A DNA stretch of 11,497 bases from an uncultured Pyrinomonas sp. (GTDB lineage: Bacteria; Acidobacteriota; Blastocatellia; Pyrinomonadales; Pyrinomonadaceae), in contig CAKZOF010000027.1 in assembly GCA_937135995.1 (NCBI GenBank), positions 1 through 11,497 of the forward strand, in the 5' to 3' direction. The notes beneath the pieces are model-generated. The model did not search any database and was not told where the DNA came from. It was given only the letters and a program-made list of their open reading frames with translations. Of this stretch, positions 6,366-11,497 are shown piece after piece (the stretch's first letter is position 1; each line of letters opens with the position of its first letter). The translations under genes were made by a program, and so were the position numbers.

Positions 6366-7185
6366 ACTGCTGGAAGTCGAAGTCGATCTCATCGAGCCAA
6401 GCGGCATGCAACCGCGCACCAATTTCGACGAAGCCAAGTTGGAAGAGTTGGCGCAGTCGATTCGCGCCAACGGCATTGTGCAACCAATACTCGTACGGCG
6501 GCGCGGTGGGCGCTACCAGTTGGTCGCTGGCGAAAGGCGCTGGCGCGCAGCGCAAAAAGCCGGTCTGAAAAAGGTGCCGGTCGTCGTCCGAGACATCCCG
6601 GACGACAAGTTGTTGGAGTTGGCGTTGATCGAGAACATACAGCGTCAAGAACTCAACCCGATAGAAGAAGCGCATGCCTACAAACGTTTGATGGAGACGC
6701 TCGGGTTGACGCAGGAGATGATCGCCCAGCGCATCGGTCGAGATCGCTCCTTCGTGGCCAATCACCTGCGCCTACTCCGTTTGCCCGAAGACATACAGCG
6801 GCTTGTTGAAGAGGAGAAGCTTTCAATGGGACACGCGCGTGCGCTTCTTGCCATCGACGACGAGAAGGTGCAAAGACGTCTTGCGCAAGATTGCATCGCG
6901 CGTGGGCTATCGGTGCGCGAGGTAGAACGGGCCGTGAAGCGCATCGTCGCTGGCGTCCCACCGGCGGCCGCCGTCGAAGGGCGCGCGCGCGCCGAGACGG
7001 CGACGGACCCGAACATCCGCGCCGCGGAAGACAAGCTGCGCCGTCACTTGGGGACAAAGGTGCGCATCGTGCCGAACTCCGAAGGAGAAGGAGGAAGGAT
7101 CGAAATAGAGTTTTACAGCACGGTGGACTTGGATCGCTTGTATCGCCTCATGCTCGGGACGACGAATGGCTTCGCTGGCTCTTGA
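6295..7185 (+). CDS. parB: Chromosome-partitioning protein ParB (Spo0J family), CTP-dependent DNA clamp
   Basis: The 296-residue protein has full domain order. An N-terminal [12 protein letters not shown] segment, the region that stimulates ParA in this family, comes first. The ParB/Srx CTP-binding domain carries GERRWRA (79-85) and [10 protein letters not shown] (113-122). A helix-turn-helix around [26 protein letters not shown] (139-164) reads parS, and a C-terminal dimerisation domain spans about 237-296. Family knowledge: ParB dimers load at parS, close as CTP-bound clamps and spread along DNA. Candidate target sites are at 4472 and 4508. The gene is in one operon with parA through a 71-base overlap. 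Confidence 0.96.
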   Translation: MTRRALGRGLSALLSESPATTNDELLEVEVDLIEPSGMQPRTNFDEAKLEELAQSIRANGIVQPILVRRRGGRYQLVAGERRWRAAQKAGLKKVPVVVRDIPDDKLLELALIENIQRQELNPIEEAHAYKRLMETLGLTQEMIAQRIGRDRSFVANHLRLLRLPEDIQRLVEEEKLSMGHARALLAIDDEKVQRRLAQDCIARGLSVREVERAVKRIVAGVPPAAAVEGRARAETATDPNIRAAEDKLRRHLGTKVRIVPNSEGEGGRIEIEFYSTVDLDRLYRLMLGTTNGFAGS

Positions 7186-7231
7186 TGCGGTGCGCTGCCA
7201 TTGCGTTCGTGTCGGCCTGCTCGGAAGAGGC

Positions 7232-7267
7232 GCACTCTAAAGAGTGCTCCTTTCAAAAGCGCTTTTG
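7232..7267. promoter_or_regulatory. Two adjacent palindromes between parB and selD
   Basis: GCACTCT (7232-7238) and AGAGTGC (7241-7247) form a 7-bp inverted repeat with a 2-base centre. Six bases later CAAAAGCGCTTTTG (7254-7267) is a perfect 14-bp palindrome. They could be operators for selD, parts of the parAB 3' end, or a weak terminator, since the first is followed by TCCTTTC. No known regulator motif is recognised. Confidence 0.4.
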
Positions 7268-7300
7268 CCCCGCATCAAAACCATCGGCCGCCGCGACGAC

Positions 7301-7321
7301 AAACCCCATGAGGTTTTTTTT
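7301..7321 (+). terminator. Possible intrinsic terminator after parAB
   Basis: AAACC (7301-7305), a 6-base loop and GGTTT (7312-7316) are followed by a run of T to 7321, eight T in all. The stem is short and AT-rich, so efficiency may be low, but the T-tract is the longest on this strand of the window. It separates parB from selD, whose start is 70 bases downstream. Confidence 0.45.
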
Positions 7322-7390
7322 GAGTTTCCAAATCTTTCTGGTGCCGCATCGAGGGGTTTTCGCAAGCAAGAAAGCGTTGTAAAAGGTAAA

Positions 7391-8410
7391 ATGAAGAAGC
7401 GACTAACCCAAATGGTTTCCTGTGCCGGTTGAGTGGCCAAACTCGCGCCACGCGATCTTGCTCAGGTGCTGAGCGAGTTGCCGCCACAACCGCACGATCC
7501 AAACGTGCTCGTCGGGTACGACACGGCGGATGATGCTGGCGTGTTTCGTTTGAGCGACGATGTTGCTTTAGTGCAAACGGTCGACTTCTTCACGCCCATC
7601 GCCGACGATCCAGAGACTTATGGGCGGATCGCGGCGATCAACGCGCTCAACGACGTTTACGCGATGGGCGGACGCCCGCTGACGGCGCTCGCCTTGGTCT
7701 GCTACCCGCAGAAGGAGGACCTAGAGGTTTTAGGTCGCATCTTGCGCGGCGGCCAGCGGGCGATGAACGAAGAGGGCGTGGTCGTCATCGGCGGCCATTC
7801 GGTTGATGACGCCGAGATCAAGTTCGGCTATGCCGTCACGGGCACAGTGCATCCGGAGAAGGTGATCAGAAACGCCGGGGCGCGTGCGGGCGACAAGCTC
7901 GTCTTGACCAAACCGCTCGGCACGGGAGCGATCACAACGGCGATCAAGCGCGGCGCAGCGAGCGGGCGTGCCATCGAGGCGGCCATGCGCGTCATGACGC
8001 AATCGGCGCGGCGCGCGTCGGAGGCGATGGCGAGGCTCGGGGCGCACGCCTGCACGGATGTTACAGGCTTCGGTCTGCTCGGTCATGCTTACGAGATGGC
8101 ACGTGCAAGCGACGTCTGCTTGCGCATAGATTCCGTGCGCGTGCCGCTTCTGCCGGAGACATTGGAGTTGATCGCGCAGGGAATGCTGACGCGCGGCGAT
8201 CGCAACAACCGCGCCTACGTAGGCGATGCAGTGGAGTTTGCGGTGGGAGTCTCGCGCGAAATGCAGAGCGCGCTGTTCGACCCGCAAACGGCAGGGGGCC
8301 TTTTGATCAGCCTTCCGCCTGCATCCGCCGAAGAGTTCGTTTCCGAAGTCGACTCATTCGTCATCGGCGAAGTGCTCGAAAGGCGCGGACCGTTGATCGT
8401 GGTTGTGTAG
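7391..8410 (+). CDS. selD: Selenophosphate synthetase SelD, selenocysteine-containing (in-frame TGA at 7430-7432)
   Basis: SelD makes monoselenophosphate from selenide and ATP, the selenium donor for Sec-tRNA synthesis and tRNA selenouridine. From ATG 7391 (AAAGG at 7383-7387 upstream) the reading frame gives MKKRLTQMVSCAG, then TGA as codon 14, then VAKLAPRDLAQVL. This is the SelD N-terminus, where (Cys/Sec)-x-x-Lys is catalytic; U14 and K17 match Cys17 and Lys20 of the E. coli enzyme. With Sec inserted the product is 339 residues. Later motifs are intact: TVDFFTPIADDP, NDVYAMGGRP, GGHSVDD (134-140) and DPQTAGGLL near the C-terminus. Starting at GTG 7433, the longest conventional frame, would delete the active site. 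A SECIS-like hairpin follows the TGA. The organism must therefore encode SelA, SelB and tRNA-Sec elsewhere. Confidence 0.93.
7430..7477 (+). promoter_or_regulatory. Selenocysteine codon and SECIS-like hairpin in selD
   Basis: TGA at 7430-7432 is followed by a stem within the coding sequence: CTTGCTCAG (7457-7465) pairs with CTGAGCGAG (7469-7477) over 9 bp with one G-U wobble, leaving a GUG apical loop. Bacterial SECIS elements are stem-loops shortly downstream of UGA with a conserved GU in the loop that SelB binds. The CAGGU at the tip here is also present in the E. coli fdhF element. The loop starts 33 bases after the UGA, further than in fdhF, but bacterial spacing is known to vary. Confidence 0.62.
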
Positions 8411-8491
8411 CTTTGATGAACCCGTGTCTATCCACCGCGGTGCTATCTGCCGGCAGTGCGACCCGCTGATCACGGTCGTGTCGGTTTGATG
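8392..8491. repeat. Diverged 27-bp direct repeat spanning the selD 3' end
   Basis: Bases 8392-8418, which include the last codons and stop of selD, resemble 8465-8491 at 21 of 27 positions (TTGATG or the like at both ends, GTGT in the middle). The offset is 73 bases. It looks like an old partial duplication of the end of selD into the intergenic region. Confidence 0.45.
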
Positions 8492-8499
8492 GCACTTGA

Positions 8500-8599
8500 G
8501 CTGCGTTCTGCTGAGTTTCTTCAGCGGTGGATCAGCGGCGGGGCGCTTATCGGAGAGCACCGTTGGCTGCGTCCCGCTGCGTTTCTTCGGCGGTGGACC
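8500..8599. repeat. Diverged 34-bp direct repeat, each copy containing a hairpin
   Basis: 8500-8533 and 8566-8599 agree at 29 of 34 positions, offset 66. Each copy folds: CTGCTGA (8508-8514) with TCAGCGG (8521-8527), and CCGCTG (8574-8579) with CGGCGG (8588-8593), in both cases around a loop containing GTTTCT. Two of the five differences keep the stem paired by exchanging Watson-Crick and G-T wobble pairs. Confidence 0.7.
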
Positions 8600-8615
8600 G
8601 GGTAACCCTGCTCGC

Positions 8616-8644
8616 TTGACGCTTGTGAAATAGCGTGCTAAGCT
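8616..8644 (+). promoter_or_regulatory. Probable promoter of the atp operon
   Basis: TTGACG (8616-8621) is followed after 17 bases by TAAGCT (8639-8644), with an extended -10 TGC at 8636-8638. The block TTGAC-N10-TAGCGTGC is identical to that upstream of parA. Transcription would begin near 8650, so b' must start downstream, at ATG 8752. Confidence 0.6.
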
Positions 8645-8751
8645 TCTCACCTTTTGGCAACAGCTTGCCAACGCCATCCGAGAGTCACGAAGCGCAAAGC
8701 GAGGTTGCGGGTCCAGTCGTTCGATTCAGAGGAAGCGTTGAGACGAAGTTT

Positions 8752-9225
8752 ATGGTTCTGCTTGCCCTAGCTGAAGGTTCCATTCAACTCGTGCCCGATG
8801 GCACGCTCTTTCTGCACATCATCCTCTTCCTCGTGATGATCGCCGTTTTGAACGCGGTGCTCTACAAGCCCGTGCTGCACGTGCTCAGCGAACGTGAAAA
8901 GCTGACGACGGGGCGCCGGCGCGAAGCGCGCTCGATTTTGAGCACGGTGGAAGAGCGGCTGGACCGGTACGAACGCGCGTTGCGCGAGGCGCGGGCAGAA
9001 GGCTACCGCCTGCTCGAGCGCGTCCGGGCCGAAGCGCTTGAGGAGCGGCAACGCCGTCTGGACGAAGTGCGTGCCGAGGTCGCGCGGATGATCGAGAATG
9101 AAAAGCGCGCCATTGCCGCGCAGGCCGAGGAAGCGCGCCGCATGCTGGAGGCAGAAGCGCACAGGATCGCCGCAGAGATCAGCGCGCATATCTTGGGGCG
9201 GCCCGTGGCCGAGCCGCAAGCTTGA
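8752..9225 (+). CDS. atpF': ATP synthase F0 subunit b' (second peripheral-stalk b-type subunit)
   Basis: 157 residues from ATG 8752. After VPDGTLFLHIILFLVMIAVLNAVLYKP comes the family pattern of a single membrane helix (about 17-37) followed by the LNxxxxKP turn. The rest is a long charged Glu/Arg/Ala-rich coiled coil that forms half of the peripheral stalk holding F1 to F0. The start is chosen because it begins directly before the membrane helix; the longer GTG 8635 form overlaps the promoter. The Shine-Dalgarno is weak: GAGG lies 19 bases upstream. It precedes atpF, so a b'b heterodimer is likely. The assignment of b' versus b rests on order and on the VPDGTLF start. Confidence 0.88.
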   Translation: MVLLALAEGSIQLVPDGTLFLHIILFLVMIAVLNAVLYKPVLHVLSEREKLTTGRRREARSILSTVEERLDRYERALREARAEGYRLLERVRAEALEERQRRLDEVRAEVARMIENEKRAIAAQAEEARRMLEAEAHRIAAEISAHILGRPVAEPQA

Positions 9226-9336
9226 AGCCGAGCCGCAGATCGACGGAAAGCCGGAAAGTCGTTTCGGCATCAGCGAACATAATCGCACCACGAGGTTTGA
9301 AGCTGGGCAGCAGATCGCCGAAAGCCGAGAGCGTCG
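9208..9336. repeat. Short repeats in the atpF'-atpF gap
   Basis: GCCGAGCCGCA occurs exactly at 9208-9218, inside the end of atpF', and again at 9227-9237, 19 bases on. In addition, about 39 bases starting at 9223 (TGAAGCCGAGCCGCAGATCG) resemble those starting at 9298 (TGAAGCTGGGCAGCAGATCG), with 17 of the first 20 matching and a gapped match beyond; the offset is 75. The 117-bp gap appears to be built largely from these partial duplications. Confidence 0.5.
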
Positions 9337-9342
9337 AAGATC

Positions 9343-9876
9343 ATGTCGAATTTTTTTGCCATCGTCTTTTGGGCAGCCGAAGAGGGCGGCTCGCTCCTTT
9401 ACAACTACAATGCGTGGCGCGTGTTGAACCTGTTGATCTTCAGCGCCGCGCTCTATTACTTCTTGCGACGGCCCGTGGGCGAGATTCTGCGCACGCGCCG
9501 CGAGGCGATCAAACGCGAATTGGAGCAGGCAAAACGGGAGCGCGACGCAGCCTTGGCCAAACTTCAAGAGGTCGATGCGCGTCTTGCCCGGCTCGATCAG
9601 GAAGTCGCCAACGTGCGCGCCGAGGCTGAGCGCGAAGCGGCGGAAGAGCGCGAGCGCATTGCGCGCGCCACCGAAGAGGAAGCCAAGCGTTTGCGCGAAC
9701 AGGCGGTGCGCGAGATCGAAACGGCGGCCAAGGCGGCGCGGGCCAGCCTGCGCGAGTTCGCCGCCGAGCAGAGCGTGCGCTTGGCGGAGGAGATGATCAA
9801 ACGCGACCTTCGTCCCGAGGATGACGCACGCCTTGTGCGAAAGTACGTCGAAGAGATCGGAGGTAACGGACGTTGA
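9343..9876 (+). CDS. atpF: ATP synthase F0 subunit b
   Basis: 177 residues. After a short N-terminus, a single membrane helix (about 26-41, WRVLNLLIFSAALYYFLRRP) is followed by GEILRTRREAIKRELEQAKRERD and a continuous coiled coil typical of the b subunit. The C-terminal part (AAEQSVRLAEEMIKRDLRPEDDARLVRKYVEEI) is the segment that contacts subunit delta in this family. ATG 9343 directly precedes the helix; only a weak GAGAG lies upstream. The stop overlaps the TTG start of atpH. Together with b' it forms the outer stalk. Confidence 0.93.
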   Translation: MSNFFAIVFWAAEEGGSLLYNYNAWRVLNLLIFSAALYYFLRRPVGEILRTRREAIKRELEQAKRERDAALAKLQEVDARLARLDQEVANVRAEAEREAAEERERIARATEEEAKRLREQAVREIETAAKAARASLREFAAEQSVRLAEEMIKRDLRPEDDARLVRKYVEEIGGNGR

Positions 9877-10415
9877 GCGCGGCGGTGGCACGACGATACG
9901 CGACGGCGCTGGCCGATGTCGTCATGGCGCATGGCGAAGCGCGCGAGGTGCAAGAAGAATTGCTCGCATGGCAACGGATGATCGAAGAGCACCACGAACT
10001 GCTCGAAGTCTTTCGTAACCCGACGGTCCACCGCGATCAAAAGCGCAAAGTTCTGGAGACTTTGATCACGCGCACGCGCGTGCGGCGGACGACCGCGAAC
10101 TTTCTGCGCGTCCTGCTGCAGAACCATCGCATCACCGAGTTGGGCGAGATCAATCGCCGTTTCGCCGAGGAATTGGATGCGCGCGCGGGCGTTATCTCGG
10201 CGCAGGTGACGACGGCGCGTCCGCTGGATGAGGAGTCGCAGGCGCGTCTGCGGCAGCGGCTCAAAGAGGTGACGGGGCGCGAAGTCCGGTTGCAGTTTGC
10301 GGTCGATCCGGATCTAATCGGCGGCGTGATCACGCGCATCGGCTCGACCATCTACGACGGTTCGGTGCGCGGTCAACTCCAAGCCGTGCGCGAACGGTTG
10401 GCCAGCCAAGCGTGA
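9873..10415 (+). CDS. atpH: ATP synthase F1 subunit delta
   Basis: 180 residues, normal for the delta/OSCP family. It opens with AAVARRYATALADV, the standard N-terminal helix, continues through FRNPTVHRDQKRKVLETLI, and ends with PDLIGGVITRIGSTIYDGSVRGQLQAVRERL, the conserved C-terminal block. The start codon is TTG at 9873, overlapping the atpF stop, and is supported by GGAGGT (9859-9864) 8 bases upstream. Delta caps the alpha3beta3 head and attaches it to the b/b' stalk. The non-ATG start in a coupled position may limit its output relative to alpha. Confidence 0.95.
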   Translation: MSAAVARRYATALADVVMAHGEAREVQEELLAWQRMIEEHHELLEVFRNPTVHRDQKRKVLETLITRTRVRRTTANFLRVLLQNHRITELGEINRRFAEELDARAGVISAQVTTARPLDEESQARLRQRLKEVTGREVRLQFAVDPDLIGGVITRIGSTIYDGSVRGQLQAVRERLASQA

Positions 10416-10462
10416 AACTTCGTCTGAAAAGATCAAGCTAGTCAGTCGGCGGAAGGTGAATT

Positions 10463-11497
<1,035 letters not shown>

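Larger units (their letters stand above)
8411..8751. other. Gap between selD and the atp operon
   Basis: These 341 bases hold no credible gene. Immediately after selD lie two GC-rich palindromes, CACCGCGGTG (8433-8442) and CTGCCGGCAG (8447-8456), that may form hairpins at the end of the selD transcript but lack a T-run. Next come the diverged direct repeats, then a promoter-like element at 8616-8644 and a leader of about 100 bases to ATG 8752. The open frame continuing upstream from ATG 8752 to GTG 8635 overlaps the promoter and encodes nothing b'-like. Confidence 0.6.

Noticed and set aside
7244..7432. Separate 62-codon small protein before selD
   Set aside because: Only its last 13 codons are meaningful, as the N-terminus of SelD before the Sec codon; the part before ATG 7391 covers the palindrome and terminator region.
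4766..8437. Replication origin with DnaA boxes
   Set aside because: Only isolated 7/9 matches to TTATCCACA are seen (4766-4774 minus, 8429-8437 plus); there is no cluster and no dnaA in the window.
8705..8735. T-arm-like GTTCGATTC suggesting a tRNA
   Set aside because: The flanking bases do not form the 5-bp T stem and no acceptor or anticodon arms can be drawn around it.
8767..9891. 374-codon minus-strand frame opposite atpF' and atpF
   Set aside because: The plus-strand frames encode clear b-type stalk subunits; the antisense translation shows no motif and spans two genes and a repeat gap.

Overview
The window is a GC-rich bacterial chromosome segment in which every recognisable gene lies on the + strand. 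It reads yidC (3' end) - jag - mnmE - mnmG - [parS, repeats] - parA - parB - selD - atpF' - atpF - atpH - atpA (5' end). The run yidC/jag/mnmE/mnmG/parA/parB is the classic origin-proximal block of many bacteria. Paired b' and b subunits, a selenocysteine-type SelD and the GC content suggest Acidobacteriota, possibly Blastocatellia. This is inference from gene content and style; there is no 16S or other marker to settle it.

Left part (1-4398): membrane-protein insertase YidC, the RNA-binding KH/R3H protein Jag, and the two partners of the tRNA wobble-uridine modification enzyme, MnmE (GTPase) and MnmG (FAD protein). The gene that often follows mnmG, rsmG, is absent.

Centre (4399-5540): a 1.14-kb stretch with no convincing gene. 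It holds two parS-like centromere sites (4472-4487, 4508-4523), a run of four hairpins ending in a terminator-like structure (4646-4826), two different perfect 38-bp direct-repeat pairs (period 70 and 74 bp), a 12-bp motif in three copies, and the parA promoter. ParA and ParB (5541-7185) follow; ParB should load on the parS sites just upstream.

Right part: selD (7391-8410) is read here as a selenoprotein. An in-frame TGA at 7430-7432 occupies the catalytic Cys/Sec position, is followed by a SECIS-like hairpin, and would be lost by a conventional gene caller starting at GTG 7433. After a 341-bp repeat-bearing gap comes an ATP synthase operon of b', b, delta and alpha (8752 to window end), without the a and c subunit genes directly upstream. 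The promoters of parA and the atp operon share TTGAC-N10-TAGCGTGC.

A recurring theme in the non-coding gaps is paired direct repeats of about 27-39 bp with a period of about 66-75 bp, perfect in the mnmG-parA gap and diverged in the gaps around atpF'. I cannot assign this pattern to a known element.
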